Of a DNA stretch of 64,000 nucleotides, positions 33,401 to 45,646 are shown piece by piece. Numbering within the stretch: position 1 is the first letter of the stretch; each line of letters opens with the position of its first letter. The notes beneath the pieces are model-generated. The model saw only the letters and a program-made list of their open reading frames with translations. It was not told the DNA's origin and searched no databases. The stretch is from Emergomyces orientalis (lineage: Eukaryota > Ascomycota > Eurotiomycetes > Onygenales > Ajellomycetaceae): positions 1 to 64,000 of the forward strand of contig MOWL01000002.1 of assembly GCA_002110485.1 (NCBI GenBank), read 5' to 3'. The translations under genes were made by a program, and so were the position numbers.

Positions 33401-35260
33401 ATGTGTAGGAGTAGACTAACTAGAGGAATATAAAGAGCCCACCCTATGCCCCTAAATAGGCTTCAGTATATATAGTGTATAAGAAATTCGATTCACATCC
33501 CCCCGCCAGCCCCCCAGGTCTCCCGGCCCAACGTAAAACAGTTCCCCATCTTCCGTACCCCTCCCCCCCTCTCATTTCCCCACCATCATCCGGTAACAAA
33601 CCCGTGCCCTCTCTCTGCACCCCCTAACCCCTGCATTCAATTCCACTGTTATTTTATCCTGCCCGGGCTCACTCGTAATGACCAGTTCGAACATGGAAAG
33701 TGGTTCCAATAAGGGGGGAATGGAGTTGCGCTGCCCTTTCCCAAGCCCTTCTAAAGATATAGAAGGGGAAAATATATTTCCCTCCCCCCCCGGCGGGACG
33801 AATGGGTTTGTAGGGCAAAGTAGAAGAGAGAATGGGTAGATCCCTATATATATATATCAGAGAAGAGATATATGAATTACGCGGAAAGAAAAAAGAAAAA
33901 GAATAAGCGAAAATAAGAACCAGGCAACAAGGGACAGGGCCTGGAGGAATTTTTTGGCAATATTTGTTAAATTTTGTTATGCCACCATTGCCTGCTACTC
34001 TTTCCTACCTCTAGTTTTCCTTCCATTCATTAAACTTTGCTATTTGTAGGTGAATGCAAGAGAGTGAGAGAAATATATATACTCATTTTCATTGATATTC
34101 TCTTGTTCATCTCTCTTTTGCTCACACATGCAAACAAATCATAAGATCCAAAGACTCAAAAATAAAAAATAAAAAATAAAAATAAAAAAGGAAAAAGGAA
34201 AAAGGAGCAATATGCCAATAAAAAAAGACAACAAAACAAAATAAAAAATTATATATATATATATATATATATAATTCTGTATCTGTACATTTCATGCACA
34301 GACATATACTAACAGATTAGTAATAGAAAAGCCAAAAAACTCATGAAATTGAAAATAAATAAGTAGAAGAGACTTTTGGAAATAACTGACAGACTGACTG
34401 AATGGCAAACAGATAAAAAGTACCTAGGTACTATCTATCATAATACTGTAATAACTAATCATCAGGAAAGCATGGAAGACATGATTTTCTTTAAAAGAAA
34501 ATTAATAAATAAATAAATACTTAAGAGCTTTATAAGAAAACGAAACAGTGCTGGTGAAAAAAAAGGGGGGGAGGCATCTCTGAAAAAGGCAGAGCGAGCG
34601 GTAAAGTTTGAGAGAAAGGAAAGAAAAATAAAAATGGAGGGATGGGGTATCAAATCAATAAATAACCAAGGAGAAAAAAGAGGGGAATGGAATTTTTCTA
34701 CTTTGTGAAGGGAAGGTATAGGGTTTGGTGATGACGGATAGATAGGGCTAGGTAAATATGAAAGTGGAGAGAGATAGATGGGTGGGGGAGGGGGAAGAGG
34801 TGAAAATGAAGTGTCATTTTAGAAGCTTTCTTCTCTTTTTCTCTCTCTCTCTCTGTCTCTCTCGTCTTCTTTTCTTCTTTTCTCGCTCCTTTTTTTGGTT
34901 TCGAAAAGAAGGTAAACGAAGAAAGAGAAAAACGTAAAAAAGGTATATAATAAATGGGGTTTTTGTGCACTACAGTTGCTGCTGGCAGTGGATATGAGAG
35001 AGGGGGATACACATACACATACAACATACAAAGACAGCATTGCCACTGGAGATATTTGAAAGAAGATATAGAGAATATGAAATGAATGGAGAGGAAATGA
35101 AAAGAAAAAAAAAGAAAAAAAAAAAGTATGAAAATGACGAAAATGATAAGCCCCCCTTTTCCATAAAGCACAAAACAGAAAACGGCAAGAGAAGCACAGT
35201 CAAATGAAATCGAAACAAACTAAACTCGAAAATAGAAAAACATATAAAAAACAAGGGAAC
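30490..35260. other. Long intergenic region with a possible decayed gene
   Basis: This 4.8 kb between the PQ-loop gene start and the SHO1 stop holds no intact gene that can be supported. Between 31,470 and 32,270 the minus strand shows broken, protein-like segments (reported separately). From 33,400 to 35,250 the sequence is simple and AT-rich, with TA repeats at 34,249-34,272 and purine-rich runs, and includes the SHO1 3' side. Confidence 0.5.
31473..32270 (-). pseudogene. Possible decayed gene, unknown function
   Basis: Two minus-strand stretches have protein-like composition: one ending KTIEMIAFEPWYG-stop, with a good GTACGT donor a few bases after that stop, and one containing ATSRKETWHSEWEHF and NVVWVLRGVKVLGLTSTTLRQ. 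The spacing and reading look like the C-terminal part of an F-box or leucine-rich type protein that has lost its frame. No family was firmly recognised, and the whole may be chance. Confidence 0.2.
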
Positions 35261-36499
35261 CTATATCAGAATAAGATAATTCGAAGGCGCAATACCCGTC
35301 TCCCCACTCGATTTCTTCGCCTGCCACCACCGCCCGCTCACATCTGATACATCGAGAATCTCATGCTTCGCGAAACTAATCTCATTGGCGTCATCCGGGT
35401 TGGCTTCGTACGAGTAGATAGCCTTGGCCCGGTACGGGTACTCGGTTGGCTGGCTAACTTCGTTGGGAGTCGCAGGGTGGTCCCCAACACCACCCGCCGC
35501 AGTATTTCCACCGGCAAGATTCGTTTGCGAGCTGATGGTAGGTCCACCGAAGCGGTTTTGGGTGCCGCCGCTGGGGTTATCTCCGCCGTTGGGAGCGGTT
35601 GGGGGGTAGCCAGATACTGGGGAAGAGGTTTCGAAGCCGTTTAGCTGAGCTGAGGTGTACATTTGCGGCGGTTGGTTACCGGAGATGGTTGTCTCTGGTC
35701 GGGCGCCGTAGTTGTTGGACATGGGCTTGCTGTTGCGGTAAGAGTGGTGGTGTTCCTTGCCAGCACCCGGGTCGAGGTAGGCGCGGGACGGGGACTGTCC
35801 TGACGAGCCGAAGTAGAATATCCAGACAATCTGTATGAATTACTTGTGTTAAAATTTTTGGTACTATTTTGAGGGGAACGGGTTTTCCAAAGAAAAAAAA
35901 AGTATATATGCATACAGAAACCATGGATTGGAGGATGAATCCTGCGGCAGCGGCCTGTTTGGAGGCTTGGTCGTCATAGATCAACGAATTGACAGCAAGC
36001 GTTGTAAAAGTCAAGCCCGCAGCGAGATAACCGACGATCTAGTAGTATCAACAACGTATTAGCTTACTTGGGTTGTCATATATGATAGGTACGCATGTTG
36101 GTATTTGGGGGAGGGGGTGGGAACATACCGCGACACCATAAACATGGTTTGTTTGCGACCCCATGACCATGGAGATACCGATGATGGCACATAGCATATA
36201 GCCAACAGCCCACCATGCGAAGCTAGGGAACCCGCCCTGGATATCTGAAATCACGCACGTAACGAAAGATAAAATCCATGCGATCTAAAAGTTTCGAAGA
36301 CAACCCATTCGTTAGCATTTCGAATCCAACTTGTATTGGTAATATTTATCCTTCCCACAAAGGCCAGAGTGTGACAGCCGAAGATGGAATAAGCAGGTTA
36401 GAGGAAGAAACAAAAGAGAGTTAACATTACCATAGACGTTGAAATAGTTATCAGGGCGAAAGGTTCGCCAACAATATTATTGAAATCAAAGTGAGCCAT
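35261..36499 (-). CDS. SHO1: Sho1 high-osmolarity membrane sensor
   Basis: Four exons, all joined in phase 0 (36,499-36,431; 36,284-36,129; 36,038-35,916; 35,830-35,261), encode 305 residues. Sho1 is the plasma-membrane anchor of the second HOG branch; its SH3 domain binds a proline motif in Pbs2-type MAP2K. The sequence shows MAHFDFNNIVGEPFALITISTSM, four membrane segments within residues 12-120 joined by short loops, IVWIFYFGSS closing the last one, a linker rich in G, P, N and T, and a C-terminal SH3 domain at about 245-305. The SH3 has the expected AKAIYSYEANPDDANEISF, GRWWQAKK and GIAPSNYLILI. Length matches fungal orthologues. The ATG follows CCAAT-like sequence, and the third exon was extended to TCT|GTATGC because it gives the conserved MVSIVWIFYF. 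Confidence 0.96.
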
Positions 36500-37341
36500 A
36501 TTGGATCGCCGATTGGGAACAGCAAACGGGGATCTTTTCTGGAAGGAAGGGGAGTAGTTCGCAGAGTAGGTTACCATTCAAGCGCGGGAAACGCTGTTGT
36601 GGTATGGCGAGAAGTTCGATAGCAAGAATCCAAGGTCGGATTTTGTGTTGATGGATGAAGGAGGGGGGAAAGAGGGTTGAACGGGGTGCGCGTTGACTAA
36701 TCCACACCACACAAAGCTATTCGATCGACCCGACGAAGATGGATGGCAAGGAGGATATATAGGTAATCGACCGTATCGTCGAGGGCAGGCGAGGTACGCG
36801 GAGGAGCGATGCGCAATTGAGACAGATGGCGTTTGTCGTAGTATTCCTGCTCTTTTCTCCTTTCTCGCTGTTTCCCTAAGTTATGTGTTGTGTGAGGTTG
36901 TGCGATGGGAAGTCTAGAGGTCTGATGAGGCTATGCTTCTTTTACGGAATGCTGAATAGATGAATGGCTGGCCGATTCCAAGATTTGATCGGGGTATTGA
37001 GGACGAATGACAGCCACGAAACGATTACTGGTTCATGCGACCGCGATGAAATTTGCTCGTGGGAGGAGGAGGGTGGTGATGATTGACGATTGACATATAT
37101 TTAGCCGTTGGATATCAGTCGATGAGATGGATTTGTCGTGGGAAGGAGGCTAAGAGGAAGGGGGGGGAGTGGCAGATGCAAACACGGTTATGGAAGAGGA
37201 GGTGTTAAGGGTCGAGCACCAGGCTCGTGGAAGAAGGGAAGGGGAGGGGAGAAGGGGAACAAAAAAGAGTGAATAAGGGCGAGTAGAAGATGAATTGCTG
37301 ATGAAGATGAAGAAGAAGAAGAGGAGGAGGAGGATGAGGAG

Positions 37342-37386
<45 letters not shown>

Positions 37387-40157
37387 AAGAGAAGCAAAGG
37401 AGTGAAAGAAGAGATGCAGAGATGCAGAGATGAAGTTTGGTGGACTTTGGTAGCGGTGGTGTAGTATTCGTGGTAGTGGTGGAGATGGGGAGAGGGAAAA
37501 AAAAACACGATGAGGGAAATCAGCAGAGGAGACAGGCTGAGACTGGGAGGGGCCTTGGGGCTGGGCAGTACGAATGAACCCAGATGTACCAGTACCTGCG
37601 CCTCGTCGCGGGTGGTCTGGCCCTGCTGCAAGGGAGAGAGAGACACACTACATGCACACGCTCACCATACTCGCTCCGCTGGGTAGTTACTTACGAGAAT
37701 GGGAATGCTGCTTCTTTCCGGCACTAGAAAAAATAAAAAAGCAAATCAATTAAACGGAGGGCAATAAATTCCCAAACGTCTGTGTTCTGCCAGATACAGA
37801 GATAGACCTATGTGTGAGATAAGTGTGTGTGGTGTCCGTTTGCCCGTGTCTCCCCAACCTGGTCCTCGGCTTGTTTCAAATATCGCCGTCCTCATCTGTC
37901 TGCCCAGAGCGCCTAACAACAGGGTTCAACACACCACCACATAGAATGACACAATGCTGATATTTAAATGGGAAGAGCGTTGATTGAGCACTGGAAGGAA
38001 GAGAAAGAAAAAAAAACCAGGGAACTAAAATGAGATAAGCCCGGGTCATCAAGTCTCGTACATATCATTCTACATCGCATCCATCTCTGCATATCTTCGC
38101 AGATACTTCGGGCATTTCGGTACACTACACCCTCAATTCCTTATCTAGGTAGGTGGTTGCATAATAGTTACTGCAGCTGGGTAGCGAATTTGAATTTTGA
38201 TTTACCCAACTTGATACTTGGATATTTAAAATGGGCTGGCTGCCAATCGTTATGTTGGCCTCCAACCGCCAAACGCTGGTTGAGACAGAACCAACCAACC
38301 AAACAACAACCAGGCCAACTAGAAAAGAATGATATTAGATCTCCATTCGTCGTGAATGGGACATCCAGTCAATAGAGTAGTGGATAAAATGCTCTGGTGC
38401 ACCCAACGGGACACGAAAGTTCCCTCGTTTCAGCTTTCGATTTGAGCCACGCAGAGGCCACAGATGCTATACGGGGGGATATCTTGAGACAGCAAAAAGG
38501 GTTTATTTTCCTGCCTCTGATAACTAAATTACTCCCGAGTTTTTCGGCTTCTTGTTTGAGAGAATTCTTTTTTTTATTTAATTTAATACTAATAATAATA
38601 AAAGTTCTCCTCTACTTTCTAGGTATTTTCACAGGTATGACCCAATTTCGGGTGTCGAGCAACTCGCTGTGTCTCTCACACATCTCATCTCGATGTACTG
38701 GTACATCCAAACCACCCGTCCCTCTAAAATTAGGCATAGGATTGACCATGTTTAATTTGACTCCCAATACGTAATCGAAGCTAATCTGCCACTTGAAAGG
38801 CCAAAAAGTGCATTCTTCAACGGTCCTAGTCCTCTTCCGGAGTCTCTGCATTGTTATTACTTATCATTATTATTTCCCAAGTGTGGTTTTCCCAAAACCC
38901 TTGCATCTTTTAAACCCTCCGTTGCGAGACAACAATTTAAACGCCCAAAGAAAAAGGAAGAAAAAAAAAATAGATAAAGAAAAAGAGTGATTCATACTTC
39001 AATTCAATTCAATATCTCTTATATTTTGTTCTGTAGAAGGTGCAACTTCGGACACTGAAGTTCCAAGGTTATGCATGCATATATGTAAAAGAGATTTTTT
39101 TGAGTTTAAAATGCAACGACTTGGTTTTAAATTTTTATCTATTCATGTTCCTGAATTCTGAATTTTATTTCCTGAGCTCAATATCTTCCCATCTCATCTC
39201 CGCCCGCTTCCTCCCCGTCCTTCCTCCATTAAAGTTCCCCGCTGGACGTGTCGCTGGCAGCAAAACCAGCCCCATCAACCCACCTGGCTTCCTATCTAAG
39301 CACCCTCACTACACCTACGGAAGTGGTCACAGTTGCATTATTGTAACGTGAATTCTAAGATTGTGCCCCAGTCTGATCTGACTCGGAATCTGACATGTCC
39401 CACCTTGAGTACCCTAGGTGGTTTTTTTCTTCTTCTTCTTTTCATTATTCGTCGCCCCTTTTCTCACCAGCCTCAACCCACTATTACGTGCGCCAACCCT
39501 CCCCAGTCATTTTACTTAAAAATTTCGGATAATTAATATATATCGACGCTTTAAAATCTACACCATCCATGATTAAATCTCTGATACAGCTGGACCTTCA
39601 ATTTGTGGTCTTGTCATATCTCCCATTCTTGTCATGTATATATGCCTATACCCGAACGTAAGAAAGAGGGGATGGATGGATGGATGCTTTTCTTCCCTGC
39701 AAACTTTTCAACACTTGCCCCCATTATTTTTCTGGGTTGATAGATAGATTTGATTGACCTACCGCGCATTAAATGATCCTTCAAGTTTCCTGGCTTGGTC
39801 ACCCGCGCGCTTCTTACTCCACCAGCTGCCAAACAAGAGAGAGCAGGCAAGAAAGCAGGAAACAGGGAAAATGAAGAAAAGAAAGAAAACGAAACAAGAA
39901 AACCCAAAACCCAAAACTCCCATCTTGATAGATGCATAGGCCCCACAGTTCGAGGCCCTGTAGAATACGATTATGAATTGAAAATGCCGCATGGGAGATA
40001 TATCCCTTCATCCACTCATGAACAACCAAAAAAAAAAAAAAAAAGATGAAAAAATTTCGACAGAAAATTAGTTTTTCAGTATACAGAAAAAATAAAAAAA
40101 ATAAAAATAAAAATAAAAATTAAGGTCCTCCCAGTCTCACCAACCTCTAATGGACCC
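36500..40157. other. SHO1 upstream region and intergenic DNA
   Basis: About 3.7 kb separate the SHO1 start from the 3' end of the dynactin gene. It contains a TAG microsatellite, pyrimidine/purine blocks and no recognisable gene. The first 1.5 kb should include the SHO1 promoter and leader. Frames of up to 152 codons around 37,188-37,646 encode polytyrosine/polyserine from the triplet repeat and are not genes. Confidence 0.55.
37344..37386. repeat. (TAG)n microsatellite
   Basis: About 14 uninterrupted TAG units follow a GAG/GAA-rich block in the region upstream of SHO1. Confidence 0.9.
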
Positions 40158-41064
40158 TTACCCCTCTCTCCTGCCCTCCAACCTCTTAACTCCCCTCTCC
40201 AACCTCTCAATCCTCCCCTCCCACTCCGCCCAAACCTCACTGCCCCCCAAAACCCCAACCTCCACCCACCGCTTCGCAACCAACGCACTGCGCGCTCTCA
40301 GCTCCGCTATCTCCGCCGCCTGCTGCTCCTGCACAGCTGCTAGTCGGTCTAGCCGTGGCTGGAGCTCTATCAATGATGCGGAGAGGGAGGCGGGGGGGAT
40401 GGGGAGGTCTTTAAGGGAGGTGAGGCGGGAGGCGGTCTCTGGGAAGGCGGAGGCGTAGGAGAGGATTATGGAGGTTAGGGCTTGTTGGGAGAGGGTTGTG
40501 GGGATTGTTGGGGTTGGTGGCGTGGTAGTGGAGGTGGTGGAGGAGGAGGAATTGTGGATTGATTGGAAGAGGTCTGGGAAGCGGGAGTCTGGGGAGTGAG
40601 AGGGGAGGTTAGTTAATTTTATCCTGTCTCTAGTTTTGGTTGTGTTTTAAAGGGGTACGATTCCCGTAAAAAAAAATCGGTTGTGTAAAATCGGTTGACC
40701 GTCAAGTTGTAAAAAGATGGGAGAAAAGGATGAAGTGATGGACAAAACTGTAGACAAGCCCGGGAGAGAGAAATGGGAAAGAAAACATACAAAGGCCCAA
40801 AACATCCCTCACAGCTGGCACTTTATTCGCCAGTGCCTTCAATTCATACTCCAGCTCCGCTAACCGCGTAGTTGCTGGCTTCTCACCACCTCTGACACCC
40901 GTTGCGGTTGTTATCCGTGACTGTTCCCCCGTCCAGCTTGCCTCGCCCGTTAATAGGTATTCGATCCTGCGTAACCGTGACTCTAGCAGTTCAATAGTGT
41001 CTGCTGCTGTCTCTGTCGACGCGGGCATGGATGCGGATGCGGATGTAGATGTTTGGTTCGCCAT
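40158..41064 (-). CDS. ro-10: Dynactin p24-like protein, nuclear distribution RO-10
   Basis: Two exons (41,064-40,791; 40,588-40,158) encode 234 residues, with a 202-nt intron joined in phase 1 (DVLGL-Y-SRFPDLFQSIHN). The protein is alpha-helical and coiled-coil-like: ADTIELLESRLRRIEYLLTG near the N-terminus, LAELEYELKALANKVPAVRDVL in the middle, and SLIELQPRLDRLAAVQEQQAAEI with GRIERLERGVKRLEG at the end. This pattern fits the p24/DCTN3 shoulder subunit of dynactin, known in Neurospora as ropy-10, needed for dynein-driven nuclear positioning in hyphae. The frame is open upstream of 41,064 without an ATG (a GTG at 41,118), so the first ATG was used. The N-terminal 30 residues are S/T/A-rich and poorly conserved in such proteins. 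Confidence 0.82.
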
Positions 41065-42285
41065 AGGTGTAGTTGCAGTTGCGGATGTGGATGCGGATGC
41101 GTGCTGCGCTAAGGGCACAGAAGGGTAGAGGTCGTCGAGAGTAGTTTTATTTTCAGGTTGTTATTGTTATTAATTTTTGTTGTTGCTGTTATAGGCCGTG
41201 GTGGTTGGTCTGGTATGCGTTGAGCAGGTTAGGGTGAAGGTGATGCGAATGGGTTATGGCTGGTCAATGCGGAAACTGTGCGCATGGACGATAGGTCAAT
41301 TCATTCCAGCTCTCGGTCTGCGGCCTTTCTTTGAGTTCCTGGGTTTGTTTGTCTGTGGCCTGCTTTTGGTTGTGCTTGGTAAGATGGGGGAAATAAAGGC
41401 GAGGGAGGCAGGGTGGGAGCTTTGAGACTGTCTGAAAGTTATCCTGCTCCCGTTTTCTTGTTGGAGTCAGACGTAATGAAAACAAAGCAATAAGCTAATA
41501 AGTTGAAGAGGTAAATCATTACCAGGCAAGTAAGTAATTGATTGATACAGTTGGCTAGCTGTGTGTAAGTTGCATTTTGTGTCTGCTACAAAACAATTTG
41601 TGGGGATGGGCATCGTCATTGCTTCGATGTCTCCAGCTCGAATGCAAACAAACAAAGCAAACACCCAAACATCCTGAGAATACGTAAAAGGAGTCAGTGG
41701 CTGCTCAACATAGAATATATCAGCCAAATTCAATCGAGTACAACCAGGCATATACAGGGGTCTGTTTATTTGCTCTATTTAGCTATAATATACATGCTCA
41801 AGCAATGCATGACAGAGGGTGTGGACCAAGAATACTTTGAAACTTACCCTAATGATGATATTCCGAAATAAAGATCCCCTTCAGTGTAACCAAGTCTATC
41901 CTAGAGTAGATCTATAAATGTAAATACCCAGACGCGATGCGATGCAATTGTCATGAGTGAAGATCAAGGAAGAAAGAAAAAAAACCTCGCGCAAAACGCT
42001 ATATAATAATGCGAAGAAAACTCAAGAGTGTGGCAAAAGCGTCCGTTTTTCACCTTCACCTTTGAACATGTGTAAATAATCCATGGGTAGAAGAGAGATA
42101 AATGAGTTTAAAACATGGAGAATTCATGCAGGCGGATTCTCTGTGTCTTTCCTGCTTCCTACCTCCAAACTTTCACCAACCTAGCGGTCCCAATCAGCTC
42201 AACCCGATACCGCCAAAAGTCGTTATCATCTACCCCAATTCAGAGGATTATCTGATCCCCAATCCTCGCACCCAGACTCATATAC
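41065..42285. other. Intergenic region between two minus-strand genes
   Basis: 1.2 kb holding the promoter of the dynactin gene and the 3' side of the UIM gene. Nothing gene-like was found on either strand. Confidence 0.6.
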
Positions 42286-45200
42286 TCATGCCGTGTGACT
42301 GGCCGGTTTATCGTACTCCACCTGCATATCCTCTGGACTACCATCATTGCCGCTATCATTATCCTCATCACCATCAACCTCTTCGCGAATCCTCCCCATA
42401 GAGCAAGAAGGTTGCACTGAGCATCTCGCCTGAGTATGTCCATTGGAGCCACTACCCTGCCCCAAAATCCCCCTTGCGCCGCTGCTAACCCCCCTTTCCT
42501 GCATCTCCGGCTCCCTGTCCTCCTGCTCACTAGGCGGCGTGTCAGGGAATGATGAAATTTCATAGTCGAACACGTTCGTCGTATTGGCACTGGTTGTCGT
42601 GGTGCTGGGCGCAGTGGATTCCGGGAGGAGGCTCGCCGGAATTCGATCATCCCATGACCTATGTTTTTTGTGGCTGCTGCTTGCGGTCGCATCCCGACCC
42701 GCTTGTTTCGTTCTGGTCTCCTTTTTTGATGAGGAAGACGATGCGGGTGCGTGGTTCGGTTCTGAGACTTTCTCGGATGCTTGTTTTTGGGCGACTGTGA
42801 TTTCATCTGACTTGCCGCCCAGAGGCTCGAGGTCAGGCCACGAATTTTCGCTACCTGGCGCGAGCTCCTCTTCCGCTTCTTGTTGAAGCTTTTGCGTAAC
42901 TTCCTGTCGTTCGGTTTCGAAGAATGCATTGTCCACATCGACGAATGCCTGTATTGATTTTTTTTAGGGTTAGAATATAATAATATATACAATGCAGGGA
43001 AGAAAAACGTGAAATCATTACTCACTTGTAATTGCGGTGGAAGAGGTCCCTCCTTAAAATTGACCGCATTTTCATTCGCATATACAAGAAGCACAGAACG
43101 GGCCTCTTCCCTCGCAGCGCGCAGGACCTCTATTTCTCTGACAGGCCTCGCTGTATAACCAGCCACATCCGCATTGGTAGGCAAAGGGACCCTCCGTTTC
43201 CCTTGTTGCTGGGCGATAGCTGGATTTTGATGTAATGAAGGCACCACAGGAGTCTGCGTGGCTTCTGCTTGTCGAGCTTTGGCGTCGTCAACGGAAAAGC
43301 TGATTCGCCACCACTGCCACCCATCAGGGATTGGATTCGAGGAAGCGGGCCTATCTGTTCCTTCGAAGTTGCTTTCGCGCCGCCTTAATACGTATGTGAC
43401 ATGAGGATGAGTACAAACACCACGCAATGTGTATTTGTTATGGGGTGGTTTAGCGGGGTCGTTGGACATGGTGGTAAGTTCCTTCGAATACCGCCTTAAC
43501 GCTTCCACGGCCTGGGATCTCCGCTCTTCCAGCGCTGTGGATCATATTAGTAAAAGAGTTGAAAATTTCAGAAGAATGGAAAGGGCTCCCCTACATCTTA
43601 ACTTCTGATCAATCTTCTCTGTGAGAGTTTTTAACTCATTAGTGAGATCCATAGCAGCCTCATGCGACACGATGGTTTGTTCTTGCATGTCTGCATCCTC
43701 AAGAGACCCGTTTACGAGGTTGTTCCGCGAGGCGACTTGTAATGCATTAACAGCCAAATCAAAGGTACTCAAGATGTGGGAGGTCGAATGGCCAATCGTT
43801 GTAGTCGAGAATCGCTGCATTAATTGCTGAAGTTTATCGATCTCCACACTAGTTTCGACTCTCCGTTTGCGAATATCGCGCGAGATGTCCCTGCACGCCT
43901 CCATATACCTGTCGGGATACCATACAGCAGGGATCTTAACGTCAACGGGCTTTTGCGTGTCCGTGGAGTTCAGCCGTACTGAAAACACTTCCCCGACACG
44001 ATCTATCCATATATCATCGAGGTCTGAGTCCGATGAATCTTGCCACATTGACACATCGATAGCATCGTACAACGTTTCCACGAGGTCCGAATGAACGGGA
44101 AGTTCCAATGCGAAGAATTCTTTATCAATCGGTTCTTCATCCACAGAAAACGGTCGTTTATAAGCCAATGACGAAAATATAGTAGCTAACTGGTTATCTG
44201 GCGTTGCTGCAACAGCAGCCCTTTGCCACGATTCCAAAAATTGGCCAACGTTGTATTCAGTGCTCCAGCTCTGAACAGATTTAAGATTGGAAAGAGCATC
44301 AATACTTCCAAAAGCGCGATTCGTAGAATCCAAAAACGCCATAAGTCTCTGTGCTTCAAGTAAAACATCATCGTGTACACTTTCATCACTATAATCATCA
44401 TCGGCTAGCGTCACCAACCTAGGAAGGTTAATAGGCTGTCCATTCCACCATTGCAAGTCACTGCCATAATCATCGATGATTTTATCCCTAAGCAACAGCG
44501 CTTCCCTTGCTAGCGGAATTGCATGGAGAATGGTAAGAAAGCCCGCTAGGTAATCTGCTTCTACTGAAGGACGAAGGAAAACAGGCTCATCATCGACCCT
44601 CTTCCGCTCCTCCGGGTCTGGGTGAATACACACATCTCGAGTGGCCGGCTCCAGCAGTGTCAAAGCCCATGCAGTCTCATCATAATGATTCTGCGTTGCC
44701 GGCGCCAGCTTGGTGTGATTTGTACGGATAACACCAGTCTCCTGACTGCCTTCATCGATGGAAATGTCACCATTACCACCAAGCTCCGCGTTCAGAGACA
44801 GTGCCACTGCTCGTTGCAATTCGTGCTCCTCCTGCTCCGCAAGAGACATATGCTGACTTGGACCAGATCCCGCTGTAAACGTTCATCAGAGATTTGACCA
44901 ATAAGGCGGGAACTGCGAAGTATCGACAACTTACCACCAGGCTTATTTAAGGGAGCTTCGATCGGTTGACCTACCTTGGCTTCCTCAGTGTGTTCGCGAG
45001 AACCGATTCTGGACGGGGGTCGTGAGGGAGCAGTTCCATATCCAACGGGATGAACCGGATCGGAGTCGATTCTAAATGCTAACAAATATGTCAGCAGGCA
45101 CTGAGCTCACCACCCTTTCCGTGAACACGATAGCCCGTCATTTCTCGAAAAGTAGGCGTATGAACTCACAAGGGACGTTTTGATTTTGATATCCATATCC

Positions 45201-45646
45201 CTCCTGTTGGCTAGACGGTGGCATCGGCCATGCTACCTGCGGCTGAATTCGAGAATCAGTTAACAAACTATGTTTAACCCAACGACAAGGTGCACAGTTT
45301 GCAGCATATACGAAAGTCGCTCACTTCAGGTTGCACACTATCAGGGTTTTCGAAGTAGGCATTAATAGCTCTGTTGGAGTCGCGGTTATTTGCCTAGATT
45401 GATCATGTCAGGCCATACGCCATTTTGTCGTTAGCCATGATGTCCCATACAAATCAAAATTGCCATTTAAAGGAGATGTAACGTAAAAGGAAAGGGCACT
45501 TGCAAAACCCAAAGAAAAGAAAAGACGGCAATCCTGAGGTTCTTTTTACCTACCTCGAGAAAAGCTACTGCTTTCTCACGCGTGGCATTTGTGAAAGATA
45601 TAAAGTTTTCGATCGCATCTTCAGGCAGATCGGAAGAGGTCATCAT
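42286..45646 (-). CDS. UBA-UIM protein resembling an inactive USP25/28 deubiquitinase
   Basis: Seven exons encode 940 residues: 45,646-45,554; 45,393-45,325; 45,236-45,170; 45,078-44,935; 44,872-43,595; 43,534-43,026; 42,948-42,286. Residues 5-45 form a UBA-like helix bundle (DAIENFISFTNATREKAVAFLEANN). A ubiquitin-interacting motif lies near 136-153 (EEHELQRAVALSLNAE, with the A-x3-S core). The middle looks like a USP domain: EADYLAGFLTILHAIP where a Cys box would be, later VWYPDRYM followed by an I-x3-R helix as in USP25/28, then YTLRGVCTHPHVTYVL and WQWWRISFSVDDA where the His box and its partner would be. No cysteine occurs at the expected nucleophile position, so it probably binds rather than cleaves ubiquitin. 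The tail (about 720-940) is acidic and disordered. The GTG upstream of the ATG pair was rejected as a start. Confidence 0.85.

Noticed and set aside
37188..37646. 152-codon frame upstream of SHO1
   Set aside because: It contains polytyrosine and polyserine from the TAG repeat and has no recognisable motif.
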